Of a DNA stretch of 64,000 nt, positions 27,180 to 35,757 are shown in pieces (positions within the stretch are counted from its first letter, which is position 1; each line of letters opens with the position of its first letter). The notes under the pieces are model-generated. The model was given only the letters and a program-made list of their open reading frames with translations. It was not told the origin of the DNA and did not search any database. The DNA is from Pseudoramibacter sp. GTDB lineage: Bacteria; Bacillota; Clostridia; Eubacteriales; Eubacteriaceae. The position numbers were made by a program, and so were the translations under genes. The stretch is from the NCBI RefSeq assembly GCF_022484225.1, contig NZ_JAKVLT010000001.1:992001-1056000 (forward strand), read 5' to 3'.

Positions 27180-27497
27180 ATGAAACGCATTAAAAATCAT
27201 CCGATTTTAGGCGAAACACCTGAACGGAAAATCGTTCATTTTACATTTGACGGTAAGGACATGACCGGATACGAAGGGGAACCCATCGCCGCAGCTTTGA
27301 AGGCCGCCGGCGTCATGGTACACCGCTACACGGCGAAGCGCCACGAACCCCGGGGCATCTTCTGTGCGATCGGCCGCTGTACCGACTGTGTCATGATCGT
27401 GAACGGGAAACCGAATATCAGAACGTGCATCACCCCTCTTGAAGAGGGAACAGACGTGAAGACACAGTACGGGGTTTCAGCAGAAAGGAATGAATAA
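27180..27497 (+). CDS. (2Fe-2S)-binding protein, HcnA-like small oxidase subunit
   Basis: 105 residues from ATG 27180 with AGAAAGGGAAG upstream; the longer frame starts inside the preceding gene. It has a plant-ferredoxin-like fold with the cysteines FCAIGRCTDCVM and a later CITPL. It resembles HcnA of hydrogen cyanide synthase and the small subunits of opine and hydroxyproline oxidases. It probably carries electrons in a complex with the next proteins. The next frame begins inside its last codons. Confidence 0.85.
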   Translation: MKRIKNHPILGETPERKIVHFTFDGKDMTGYEGEPIAAALKAAGVMVHRYTAKRHEPRGIFCAIGRCTDCVMIVNGKPNIRTCITPLEEGTDVKTQYGVSAERNE

Positions 27498-27498
27498 G

Positions 27499-29079
27499 AT
27501 GAGAATAGAACGCTACGACATGATCGTCATCGGGGCAGGACCGGCCGGGTTATCGGCAGCGATCGAAGCTGCCAAATGCGGCATCAAACCCATTGTCTTT
27601 GATGAAAACGCAAGACCAGGCGGTCAGCTCTTTAAACAAATCCATAAATTTTTCGGCTCCAAGGAACACAAAGCCAAGATGCGGGGCTTTAACATCGGCA
27701 AGGAACTGCTGGAAGAAGCGGAAAAAGCAGGGGTTAAAGTTGAACTCGGCGCGACGGTCACCGGTCTTTTTGACGGCAAGGAAGTAACCGTCCGCATCGG
27801 CGACACCATCAAGCATGTGCAGGGCGACAGCATTCTGGTCGCCACCGGCGCCAGCGAAAACATGGTCAATTTTGACGGCTGGACCCTGCCAGGGGTTATC
27901 GGCGCCGGCGCAGCCCAGACCATGATGAATCTGCACCACGTCAAACCCGGGGAACGCATCCTCATGCTCGGGACCGGCAACGTCGGCCTCGTGGTCAGCT
28001 ATCAGCTGATGCAGGCGGGCTGTGAAGTGGTCGCCTTGGTCGATGCGGCACCGAGAGTCGGCGGCTACGGTGTTCACGCGTCGAAGGTCGCGCGCTGCGG
28101 CGTGCCCTTCTATTTGTCCCACACCATTGTCCGCGCCGAAGGGGACGATCATGTGACCGGCGTGGTCATCGGCGAAGTCGGACCGGACTGGAAAGTGAAG
28201 CCGGGCACCGAAAAACACTTCGACGTCGACACGATCTGCCTGGCCGTCGGCCTTTCACCGATGGCGCAGCTCCTCAGCATGGCAGGCTGCCAGATGAACG
28301 ACACCAAAGGCGGCTACGTTCCGGTGATCGACGAAGACGGCATGACCTCCATCGACGGGATCTTCTCCGCCGGGGATGTCACCGGGATCGAAGAAGCCAG
28401 CTCTGCGATGATCGAAGGGCGCATTTCCGGCCTGGCCGTCGCAAACTACCTGGGCTATATCGACGAAGATGAAAAACAGAAGCGCATCGGCGAACAGGAA
28501 AAAGCGCTGGATGCCCTGCGTCAGGGCATGTTCGCTCCTCAGAACCGGGGCAAGAAAATCGAAAAGACCGAAGAAGGCATTCCGGTTTCCGAAAATCTTC
28601 TGGACAAAGGCTATATCGCCGACGATGAAATCGCCCGTTATCCCGGGGTCACCCGCAAGAAAGGCATTCATCCGGTCATCGAATGCACCCAGAACATTCC
28701 GTGCAACCCGTGTCAGGATGCTTGCAAGTTCGGCTGCATTTCCATCGGCGACAATATCACGTCTCTCCCGGTGGTGACCGAAGACAGCCAGTGCACCGGC
28801 TGCGGCATGTGTGTGGCTTCCTGTTCAGGCCAGGCGATCTTCCTCGTTGAAGAAGACGTCGAACCGGGCTACGGCGAAGTGACCATGCCCTACGAATTCC
28901 TGCCCCTTCCGAAAAAAGGCGACAAAGGCGTCGCTCTGGGACGGGACGGCAAAGTCGTCTGCGATGCAGAAGTCACCAAGATCAGAAGCGCCAAAGCCTT
29001 TGACCACACCAACCTTTTAACGATCAAAGTGCCCAACGACATGCTCATGAAGGCGCGTTTTTTCAAGAGCCAGGAATAG
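27499..29079 (+). CDS. FAD-dependent oxidoreductase with C-terminal ferredoxin domain (HcnB/OoxA-like)
   Basis: 526 residues from ATG 27499 (AAAGGA 9 bases upstream); an ATG at 27490 is also possible. The N-terminal FAD site is MIVIGAGPAGLSAAIEAA, a second NAD(P)-type Rossmann motif is LMLGTGNVGLV near residue 157, and FSAGDVTG marks the C-terminal FAD contact. Residues about 395-450 add two 4Fe-4S clusters (CNPCQDACKFGC and CTGCGMCVASC). The HcnB/OoxA core with a ferredoxin tail suggests electrons from substrate oxidation leave via ferredoxin, suited to an anaerobe. Confidence 0.87.
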   Translation: MRIERYDMIVIGAGPAGLSAAIEAAKCGIKPIVFDENARPGGQLFKQIHKFFGSKEHKAKMRGFNIGKELLEEAEKAGVKVELGATVTGLFDGKEVTVRIGDTIKHVQGDSILVATGASENMVNFDGWTLPGVIGAGAAQTMMNLHHVKPGERILMLGTGNVGLVVSYQLMQAGCEVVALVDAAPRVGGYGVHASKVARCGVPFYLSHTIVRAEGDDHVTGVVIGEVGPDWKVKPGTEKHFDVDTICLAVGLSPMAQLLSMAGCQMNDTKGGYVPVIDEDGMTSIDGIFSAGDVTGIEEASSAMIEGRISGLAVANYLGYIDEDEKQKRIGEQEKALDALRQGMFAPQNRGKKIEKTEEGIPVSENLLDKGYIADDEIARYPGVTRKKGIHPVIECTQNIPCNPCQDACKFGCISIGDNITSLPVVTEDSQCTGCGMCVASCSGQAIFLVEEDVEPGYGEVTMPYEFLPLPKKGDKGVALGRDGKVVCDAEVTKIRSAKAFDHTNLLTIKVPNDMLMKARFFKSQE

Positions 29080-29092
29080 AAGGAGAATCGTC

Positions 29093-29422
29093 ATGACAGA
29101 TATTCAAGAAGTATTAAATAAAATCGGGCCTTACGAACCGGCGGCGGACGATCATTTGCTGGTCTGCCGGTGTGAAGAAGTCACCAAAGGGGAAATCCGG
29201 AAAGCGGTTCACGAAGGCATGTTTACGATTGAAGAATTGAGACGCTACCTGCGCTGCGGCATGGGGCTCTGCCAGGGACAGACCTGCGGCAAGCTCGTCA
29301 AGGGGATCGTAGCCCGGGAACTGGGTGTTCCTGTGACGGAAGTGACGCCGGCGACGAGCCGCGCGCCCATGCGCCCCACGGAAATGGAAATTGCAGGCAA
29401 TGACGGAGGTAAAAAGGCATGA
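29093..29422 (+). CDS. BFD-like (2Fe-2S)-binding protein
   Basis: 109 residues. Four cysteines in LVCRCEEV and CGMGLCQGQTCGKL form the bacterioferredoxin-associated-ferredoxin type 2Fe-2S site, which is normally fused to the C-terminus of HcnB/OoxA proteins. Here the domain is a separate gene, while the preceding flavoprotein has a 4Fe-4S domain instead. It overlaps the next start by 4 bases (ATGA), so stoichiometric production is likely. Confidence 0.85.
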   Translation: MTDIQEVLNKIGPYEPAADDHLLVCRCEEVTKGEIRKAVHEGMFTIEELRRYLRCGMGLCQGQTCGKLVKGIVARELGVPVTEVTPATSRAPMRPTEMEIAGNDGGKKA

Positions 29423-30555
29423 ATCAAACAGCAGATGTCATCATTATCGGCGGCGGCATCAACGGATGCGCGGCAGCCTATTATTTAGCGAAAAAAGGCG
29501 TCAAAAACGTGATCGTGCTCGAAGCTTCGGACAGCATCGGCCACGGCGGCTCCAGCCGAAACGGCGGCGGCGTCCGTCAGAGCGGCCGGGACGTCAGGGA
29601 ACTGCCCTACGTCATGTACGGTATCAAGCATTTGTGGCCGGGACTTTCAGATGAACTGGGCGTCGACGTCGAATACACCCAGAAAGGCAACCTCCGCCTG
29701 GGCAAAACCGAAAAACATCTGGAAAAACTGCAGACCCTCGCAGACAATGCCAAGAAAGTGGGACTGGACGTCCGGATGATCGGCAAAGAAGAAGTCAAGG
29801 AAATCAATCCTTATCTCTCTGACGACATCATCGGCGCCAGCTGGTGCCCTACAGACGGCCACGCCAATCCCCTGATGGCAACCCTGGGATTCTACAAAAA
29901 ATCCCTGTCCATGGGTGTGAGGTATTTCACCGGTGCGGAAGTCGCGTCCCTGAAGAAAATTAAAGGCCGCCTGCGCCAGGTCATTCTCAAAGACGGCACG
30001 ATTTTCGAAAGTGACAAAGTGATCGTCGCTGCCGGCTACGAAAGCCGCTATATCGTCCGCACCGTCGGCATCGACGTGCCCATGACCCGCTACTTCGATC
30101 AGGCCCTGGTCACGGAAATGCAGCCGGAAATGTTCCCGCAGATGCTGGGAACCGCAGACGCCAATTTCTACGGCCATCAGACCAAGCACGGCTCCTTCGT
30201 TTTCGGGTCAGACTGCGGCCTCGAAGAAACGATGGATATGCCCTTAAACGAAATGAAGACCATTTCGATGACCCTGCCGTCGAGCTGCCGGGCCATTGAA
30301 GGCTACATCCCGGCTTTGAAAGACGCCAAGATCGTCCGCTCCTGGGGCGGCTGGCTCGACATGTGCCTGGACGGCGTGCCGGTGATTTCTCCGGTGGATG
30401 TGGTGCCGGGATTGATCCTCGCCTGCGGCTTTACGGGCCACGGCTTCGGCTCCGCGCCTGCGGTAGGTCTGATCCTCGCCCAGATGGCCATGGAAGAAGA
30501 ACCGGTCGTCGATATGAGCGCTCTGCGCTACGACCGCTTCGATCCCTATCAATAA
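29419..30555 (+). CDS. DAO-type FAD oxidoreductase (HcnC/sarcosine-oxidase-beta-like)
   Basis: 378 residues. FAD-binding VIIIGGGINGCAAAYYLAKK at residues 7-26, SSRNGGGVRQSG in the flavin region, and the C-terminal GFTGHGFGSAPAVG that contacts FAD. DAO-family enzymes oxidise secondary or primary amines of amino acids (sarcosine, glycine, D-amino acids, proline). As the last subunit of an HcnABC-like cluster it is probably the amine-oxidising catalytic subunit. The substrate is unknown. The merR gene converges 3 bases downstream. Confidence 0.87.
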   Translation: MNQTADVIIIGGGINGCAAAYYLAKKGVKNVIVLEASDSIGHGGSSRNGGGVRQSGRDVRELPYVMYGIKHLWPGLSDELGVDVEYTQKGNLRLGKTEKHLEKLQTLADNAKKVGLDVRMIGKEEVKEINPYLSDDIIGASWCPTDGHANPLMATLGFYKKSLSMGVRYFTGAEVASLKKIKGRLRQVILKDGTIFESDKVIVAAGYESRYIVRTVGIDVPMTRYFDQALVTEMQPEMFPQMLGTADANFYGHQTKHGSFVFGSDCGLEETMDMPLNEMKTISMTLPSSCRAIEGYIPALKDAKIVRSWGGWLDMCLDGVPVISPVDVVPGLILACGFTGHGFGSAPAVGLILAQMAMEEEPVVDMSALRYDRFDPYQ

Positions 30556-30558
30556 AAT

Positions 30559-31383
30559 TTACTGTACGGGAAGCTCCAGCTCCGTGATGAATTCTTCGTC
30601 GTGATCAGTTTCGTACTCGTCTAAGCGGCACATTTCAATGGGGTCTCCCATAATTTTAAGATGGTGGGCCTTGGCGTATTCAAAAAGCCGGGGCATGAGT
30701 TCCTTGGTACGGGTCAAAGGTCCGCGGTAAACCAATGACAGGTATCTGCCTTCGGGCAGGGTGTAATTGGCTTGATAAAGCTGATTTTGTGAAAAAAAGA
30801 AAATATTTTTCGTTCGGTAATACAGGGAGTCTGGATTGCTGCCCGCGAGGTCCAACGTGTAGCAGTCGCAGGCTCCTATTGTGTCGATGCGGTTTTGGTG
30901 AAGGTGTGCGTAGCGCGTGACGAAATAGTCGACGTAATCGTCAGGAAGGTTGGTAGCGCTGATCATCAGACAGTCTCGGGCTTCGAAGTTCAGACAGCGG
31001 ACGGTTTCGTCGGCTTTGAGGGAAAGGCTTTTGGCGATGGCGCTGATCCGCGTTTCGATGTTGTATTTTTTTTCGAAAAGACTGACGAGTTCGGCGTTGA
31101 CGACGGACAGCTCCTCTTTGAGCATCTGCTGCGTCTTTTCGATGCTGCGGTTCTCCTGAAACTGCCGGATCTGGTCGGTGGAAAAATCGAGACTCAAAAG
31201 CTCCCGGATGGTGAGCATTTTGCGCACGTCATCCAAAGTGTAGTACCGGTAGTTGTTCTCGGCATTGCGCTTGGGCTTGAGAATGCCCACCTTTTCGTAG
31301 TAGCGGATGGCGTCGGTGCTGATGCCAAACAGCTTCGACAATTCGCCGATGCGGAAAGTTTTCTTCTGTTTTGTATTTTCCAT
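30559..31383 (-). CDS. MerR-family activator, second copy (amine/alcohol regulon)
   Basis: 274 residues with the same layout as the MerR at 25039: HTH (FRIGELSKLFGISTDAIRYYEK), coiled coil, and a GyrI-like effector domain (residues about 120-270). It lies between the amine-oxidase-like operon and the divergent Fe-ADH operon. The two operons have near-identical 19-base-spacer promoters, so it probably controls both. It ends 3 bases after the DAO gene on the opposite strand. Nothing in the domain reveals its ligand. Confidence 0.86.
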   Translation of the reverse strand: MENTKQKKTFRIGELSKLFGISTDAIRYYEKVGILKPKRNAENNYRYYTLDDVRKMLTIRELLSLDFSTDQIRQFQENRSIEKTQQMLKEELSVVNAELVSLFEKKYNIETRISAIAKSLSLKADETVRCLNFEARDCLMISATNLPDDYVDYFVTRYAHLHQNRIDTIGACDCYTLDLAGSNPDSLYYRTKNIFFFSQNQLYQANYTLPEGRYLSLVYRGPLTRTKELMPRLFEYAKAHHLKIMGDPIEMCRLDEYETDHDEEFITELELPVQ

Positions 31384-31422
31384 ATTTTCTCCAAATTTGA
31401 TGATAAAGATGATAAAAAAGAT

Positions 31423-31453
31423 TTGACCTTAGTATAACACCATACTTTATAAT
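31423..31453 (+). promoter_or_regulatory. MerR-type promoter of the Fe-ADH/Pot operon
   Basis: TTGACC (31423-31428), a 19-base spacer and TATAAT (31448-31453). The spacer contains the dyad AGTAT-AACACC-ATACT centred in it, the classic MerR arrangement. Confidence 0.85.
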
Positions 31454-31472
31454 AAAATTAATAAAAATTCAG

Positions 31473-31517
31473 AAAAGCAAAGACGCATCCATTGGCGGTG
31501 CGCCTTTGCTTTTTTTA
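31473..31517 (+). terminator. Terminator/attenuator in the Fe-ADH leader
   Basis: AAAAGCAAAG-A-CGCA pairs with TGCG-C-CTTTGCTTTT, followed by further Ts, about 20 bases after the predicted start and 40 before the ATG. Confidence 0.75.
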
Positions 31518-31557
31518 TTGGCGAAATGATTTTGAAAACTTGGAAAGAAGGTTTGTG

Positions 31558-32712
31558 ATGAAGGCATTTGAATTTTTTACCCCGACACAGATTATTTTTG
31601 GCCGCGGCTGTTTGGCCCAGATCGCGGAAGAAGCGAAAAAGCTGGGGGAAAAGACGCTGCTTGTGACCGATAAGGGGCTGATGAAGACCGGTCTTGTTGA
31701 TCCCATTATCGCGGCGCTGAAAACAGGAGACGTGGCCTTTGATCTGTGGACGGATATCGTGCCCAATCCCAGAGATGTGGATATCGAACGGGGCGCCGAA
31801 TACGCGAGAGCCCACGGCATCGATTCGCTGATCGCCATCGGCGGCGGTTCGTCGATGGACACGGCGAAGGCCATCGGCGCCCTCATGACCAACGGCGGGG
31901 TGTGTGCGGACTGGATCGAAGGCAATTTAAAGCATCCCATTGCGCCACTGCTCTGTGTGCCGACGACCTGCGGTACCGGCAGCGAAGTGACCCACGAATC
32001 CATCGTCAACAATACGAAAACCTTAGAAAAGGACTGCATCTGGGGGCCGGAAAATTCGGTCACGACGGCGATGATCGACTCCACCGTGATCGATCATCTG
32101 CCCGGCAGCATTCTGGGGTCCACCGGGATGGATGCCCTGACCCACGCGGTGGAAGCCTACGTCTGCAAGGCGGCCAATCCTCTGACCAACGGCGTTGCTT
32201 TGTCTGCGATCCGCCTCATTTCTGATCATATCCTGTCTGCCGTACAGAATCACGACCCGGAATCCCTGGACGCCATGATGGCAGCCAGCACTTTGGCGGG
32301 CATCGCCTTCGGCAACGCGGACGTCGCGTCGGTGCATTCGATCTCCGAAGCCCTCGGCGGATTTTATGACATCCCCCACGGTGTGGCCAACGCCATTTTC
32401 CTGGCGCCGGTGTCCCGGTACAGTCTCAAGGGTGCGGTGAAGCGCTACGCAGATGTGGCAAAAACCATGGGGATTTCGGGCAGAGGCGAATCCTTAGAGG
32501 ATTTGGCGAGTCAGGGCGTCGACCGCATGGCGGCTTTGGCGGATCGTCTTGAAATTCCGAAGTTTAATGCTTTCGAACAGGTCGATCCTAAAGATTTTCC
32601 GAGACTGGCCAAAACGGCGGCCAAAGCCGACGAAACCGAGGACAATCCAGTTATGATGAATGAACAAGATTTTATTGAAGTCATGACCGCGGTATACGAA
32701 GGCCGCTTGTAA
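31558..32712 (+). CDS. Iron-containing alcohol dehydrogenase
   Basis: 384 residues from ATG 31558. Group III ADH: GRGCLAQIAEEAKKLG, the nucleotide region GGGSSMDTAKAIG near residue 97, GTGSEVTHESIV, and the metal site built by D/H residues in GMDALTHAVEAYV and HSISEALGG...HGVANAIF. It interconverts an aldehyde and alcohol with NAD(P)H. It is the first gene of an operon with a carrier, a polyamine-type ABC system and PII. In fermentation it would reduce an aldehyde formed by amine oxidation (inferred). Confidence 0.9.
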   Translation: MKAFEFFTPTQIIFGRGCLAQIAEEAKKLGEKTLLVTDKGLMKTGLVDPIIAALKTGDVAFDLWTDIVPNPRDVDIERGAEYARAHGIDSLIAIGGGSSMDTAKAIGALMTNGGVCADWIEGNLKHPIAPLLCVPTTCGTGSEVTHESIVNNTKTLEKDCIWGPENSVTTAMIDSTVIDHLPGSILGSTGMDALTHAVEAYVCKAANPLTNGVALSAIRLISDHILSAVQNHDPESLDAMMAASTLAGIAFGNADVASVHSISEALGGFYDIPHGVANAIFLAPVSRYSLKGAVKRYADVAKTMGISGRGESLEDLASQGVDRMAALADRLEIPKFNAFEQVDPKDFPRLAKTAAKADETEDNPVMMNEQDFIEVMTAVYEGRL

Positions 32713-32724
32713 AGGAGGCATACG

Positions 32725-34233
32725 ATGGAGACTTCGAATATTGCAAAGCGCATCGGGTATTATTTAAATCCCAAGCATATCGACCCGAAGATGGTCAAAC
32801 TCTGGACCTTCTGGATTATCTTGAACGTCATCCTGTGGATGATTCCCCAGTCGGTCACCCGGGGGTCGATTCTGATCTTCGTGCCTTTGGCGGGACTTTT
32901 CGTCTACGCCCTGACCACAAAGGACGTCATGAGCTCTTTGATCATGGGGACCCTTTCGATGTACATCCTGTGGTACAAGGGTGCATTTTTGAGCGGCTTT
33001 ATGAAAGACACCCTGACCAGCTTGGCGGACAAAGAAAACATTGAAATGTACATGTCTTTCTTCCTGTGCGGCGGCATCATCATCGCCATGAAGCGCAGCG
33101 GCGCCACCAACGCCTTTACGAAATTCGTCACCTCCCATTTCGGGAAGAACGAAAAGGCGATTCTCGTGACCTCCGGGATTTACGCTGGGGCCACGTCCAT
33201 CGACGACTATGTGTCGGCGCTGACTGCAGGGGCCGCCTTTTCGCCCCTCATCGACGCCATCAAAAAGCCGCGGCTGGCATTGGCCTACGTGATCCGGACG
33301 CTGTGCATCAACGTGTCGGAGCTTTTGCCTGTGGGTGCCTGGGGCTACTTCGTGGTGTACCAGATCGCGGCGGCCAAAAACGTGCCCAACCGTGCGGCGG
33401 CCACCCACATTTTTATCCAGACCATTCCCTTTATGTTCTACGCCATCGTCGCCTGTGTGGTGGCCATGCTCTTCGCCGTGGGCGTCGTGCCGAAAATCGG
33501 CAAGATGAAAGAAGCCTACCGCCTCATGGACGAAGAAGGCGTGCAGATGGGCGCCCTGACCGACGGGTCTGAAAAAGAAGAAGAAGACTACGACCCCGAC
33601 AATCCCCGGACCAAATACTGCTCGGTGCTCAATCTGGTGCTGCCCATTGTGTGCATCGTCGTGGCGCTCATCGCCAGCGGTTTGGACTGCTTCGTCGCCT
33701 TCATAGTGGCCACGGTCTTTACCGGAATTCTCTACGTCGTCCAGGGGCTGTTTACGATTCAGGATTATGTCCAGTGCATTGTGGACGGCTTTATCGACAT
33801 GACGGATATGGTTATCATCCTGATGATCGGCTACATCATGCAGAACGTCATGTACAGCATGGGGATGGAAGCCTTTGTGCACACCGTCCTCGGCGGCATC
33901 CCGATTGTCAAATTGATCCCGTTTATCTTATTTGCCTTCTTCTCCTGCACGGAATATCTTTACAGCCTCAACTATACGCTGTACCAGATCGCCATTCCGG
34001 TTCTGATGGTGGTGCTGACCAAGATCGGCGCCAACGTGCCGCTGTGCCTGGGTGCTCTGATTTCAGCCGGCCTCTTCGGCGCCAATGCCTGTGTGGTTTC
34101 AGACTTAGGCGTCATTTCAGCCAGAGCCTGCCGGGTGAAGATTTACGAACAGTACGAAACGTCCTTGCCGTATTTCATCATCTCCGCGGTGATCACAGGG
34201 GTGATTTATCTCATCGCAGGGTTTGTCTTTTGA
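32725..34233 (+). CDS. NhaC-like Na+/H+ antiporter or amino-acid/amine carrier
   Basis: 502 residues with about eleven to twelve hydrophobic segments and a charged loop near 265-290 (EKEEEDYDPD). Membrane motifs such as GATSIDDYVSALTAGAAFSPL resemble the NhaC family, whose members exchange Na+ for H+ or organic substrates (malate, amines). It lies 12 bases after the Fe-ADH gene. In this operon a substrate/product antiport is as plausible as Na+/H+ exchange; the sequence cannot decide. Confidence 0.75.
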   Translation: METSNIAKRIGYYLNPKHIDPKMVKLWTFWIILNVILWMIPQSVTRGSILIFVPLAGLFVYALTTKDVMSSLIMGTLSMYILWYKGAFLSGFMKDTLTSLADKENIEMYMSFFLCGGIIIAMKRSGATNAFTKFVTSHFGKNEKAILVTSGIYAGATSIDDYVSALTAGAAFSPLIDAIKKPRLALAYVIRTLCINVSELLPVGAWGYFVVYQIAAAKNVPNRAAATHIFIQTIPFMFYAIVACVVAMLFAVGVVPKIGKMKEAYRLMDEEGVQMGALTDGSEKEEEDYDPDNPRTKYCSVLNLVLPIVCIVVALIASGLDCFVAFIVATVFTGILYVVQGLFTIQDYVQCIVDGFIDMTDMVIILMIGYIMQNVMYSMGMEAFVHTVLGGIPIVKLIPFILFAFFSCTEYLYSLNYTLYQIAIPVLMVVLTKIGANVPLCLGALISAGLFGANACVVSDLGVISARACRVKIYEQYETSLPYFIISAVITGVIYLIAGFVF

Positions 34234-34248
34234 TGAGAGGTTTTTATT

Positions 34249-35331
34249 ATGAAAAGGAGAAGGTTCAGCCGGATTGTCGCGGCGGTGCTGGCCGCGGCTC
34301 TGTGTGCGCTGCCCCTTGCGGGATGCGGCTTCGGTTCGTCAAAAGATGAAGTCAACGTGATTGCCTGGGACGGCACCTGGTCCGACCAGATGTTCAAGGA
34401 TTTTGAAGCCCAGACCGGCATCAAAGTAAATGTCACGTACATCGACGATACCGAAACGCTGGCGTCCCGACTTATCCACGGCGGCTCTAGCTACGACGTG
34501 ATCGACCTTGAAGGGGCGTACATCAACTTGTTCGTCAAATACGGCCTGCTGGCCAAAATTGACGACAGCAAGATTCCCAATCAGAAATACATCGTCAAGG
34601 CCTACAACAAAGGTGCGCCGGGGGACCGGAAACTCAAGTATACGGTGCCGGACATGGCGCCGGATTACACCACGGTGGTGTACAACAAAGAGACCTGCCC
34701 CATAGAGATTCATTCGTTTAAAGATCTGGCCAATCCCAAACTCAAAGGTCAGGTGGCCATGATCAGCGCCACAGGCTCCCTGTACGGTGAAGCCCTGAAG
34801 GCACTGGGATACAATCCGTCGACGGCAGGCCGGAAAGAAATCAAAAAGGCCAACGATCTGCTGGCGAAGATCAAAAAGAACGTCAAGGCCTTTGCCGGAG
34901 AATCCGCCGTGTCTCAGCTTGAAAACGGCGAGTGTTCCGTAGCCTACTGCTGGGACTATCCGGTGCTGTGCAACGACAGCAAAGCCAACTGGAGCAAATT
35001 CGGCTACGTCAAACTGTCGGACGGCTACGAGCAGTATCAGCAGTACTGGGCGATTTCCAAGCGTTCGAAGCATAAGGAAGCGGCCGAAAAGCTTATCAAC
35101 TTTATTTTAAACCCCAAGGAACTGGCCAAAAGCTACAAGGCCTACGGCGGCGTCCCCCTCGAAAAGCGGGAGGTCATTGGCAAATATTTAAAATCTGATT
35201 ATTATTCCAATCCGGTCATCGCCTACGCCAAAGACATGGCCGACGGCAATCTGTGGAATGTTTCCGTCAACGACAAACAAACTGAAATCATGGACGAGTA
35301 TTACACCAAACTCATGGGAAAAACAAATTAA
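34249..35331 (+). CDS. PotD-type substrate-binding lipoprotein
   Basis: 360 residues. A basic start, hydrophobic stretch and lipobox LPLAGC (Cys near residue 26) mark a lipoprotein anchored outside the membrane. The mature part has the spermidine/putrescine-binding pattern (VNVIAWDGTWSDQMFKDFE, YDVIDLEGAYINL, WDYPVLCND). It delivers a polyamine-like or other cationic substrate to PotABC encoded downstream. A terminator hairpin after it would make this protein more abundant than the transporter. Confidence 0.87.
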   Translation: MKRRRFSRIVAAVLAAALCALPLAGCGFGSSKDEVNVIAWDGTWSDQMFKDFEAQTGIKVNVTYIDDTETLASRLIHGGSSYDVIDLEGAYINLFVKYGLLAKIDDSKIPNQKYIVKAYNKGAPGDRKLKYTVPDMAPDYTTVVYNKETCPIEIHSFKDLANPKLKGQVAMISATGSLYGEALKALGYNPSTAGRKEIKKANDLLAKIKKNVKAFAGESAVSQLENGECSVAYCWDYPVLCNDSKANWSKFGYVKLSDGYEQYQQYWAISKRSKHKEAAEKLINFILNPKELAKSYKAYGGVPLEKREVIGKYLKSDYYSNPVIAYAKDMADGNLWNVSVNDKQTEIMDEYYTKLMGKTN

Positions 35332-35335
35332 ATTA

Positions 35336-35381
35336 AAAACAGCTGTCAAAGAAGACGGAATCTCTTTGAGGGCTGTTTTTT
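35336..35381 (+). terminator. Intra-operon terminator between potD-like and PII genes
   Basis: AAAACAGC-TG-TCAAAGA pairs with TCTTTGA-GG-GCTGTTTT, followed by TT. It lies 50 bases after the lipoprotein stop. Partial termination here would give excess binding protein. Confidence 0.8.
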
Positions 35382-35397
35382 GCTTAGGGAGGAAAAA

Positions 35398-35739
35398 ATG
35401 AAACGAATCGATGTGATCACAAGACCGGAAAAATTAGTGGGACTCAAAGAAATCTTTGCCACGCACAACTGTCCAGGCATGACGGCACTGTCCGTCATGG
35501 GGTGCGGCCGCCAGCACGGCTATCTCCCGGAAATGAATTTCATGGGCGACGACATCAATCTTTTGCCGAAGATTCTGGTCTTCGCAGTAGTCGAAGATGA
35601 AGAAGTCGAAGGGCTTCTGGCCGATATTTCGACGGCCATCGGCACCGGCACCAACGGCGACGGCAAAGTTTTTGTCACCGATGTTCTGGACGCAATGCGG
35701 ATTCGGACCAATGAACGCGGGTCTGACGCGATTAAATAA
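35398..35739 (+). CDS. PII-family signal protein with Asp at position 51
   Basis: 113 residues from ATG 35398 (GGGAGG upstream). It aligns with GlnB without gaps over the T-loop: R38, Q39, G41, LPK at 56-58, then the ATP-binding GDGK at 87-90 and R101/R103. Position 51, the uridylylated Tyr in enterobacterial GlnB, is Asp, and position 46 is Met, so this PII cannot be uridylylated there. It senses ATP/ADP and 2-oxoglutarate. Its place between the binding protein and ATPase of a Pot-type transporter suggests control of that transporter by nitrogen/energy state (inferred). Confidence 0.87.
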   Translation: MKRIDVITRPEKLVGLKEIFATHNCPGMTALSVMGCGRQHGYLPEMNFMGDDINLLPKILVFAVVEDEEVEGLLADISTAIGTGTNGDGKVFVTDVLDAMRIRTNERGSDAIK

Positions 35740-35757
35740 GCGCAGAGGAGAGACGCC

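Noticed and set aside
26005..30555. Hydrogen cyanide synthase (hcnABC)
   Set aside because: Subunits are related, but the OCD-like gene, the ferredoxin domain and linkage to a Pot/ADH operon point to amine or amino-acid oxidation rather than cyanide formation from glycine.
32764..33882. A 372-codon minus-strand frame opposite the NhaC-like gene
   Set aside because: Low-complexity shadow of a membrane protein gene; composition (H, D, G, Q rich) is typical of antisense frames.
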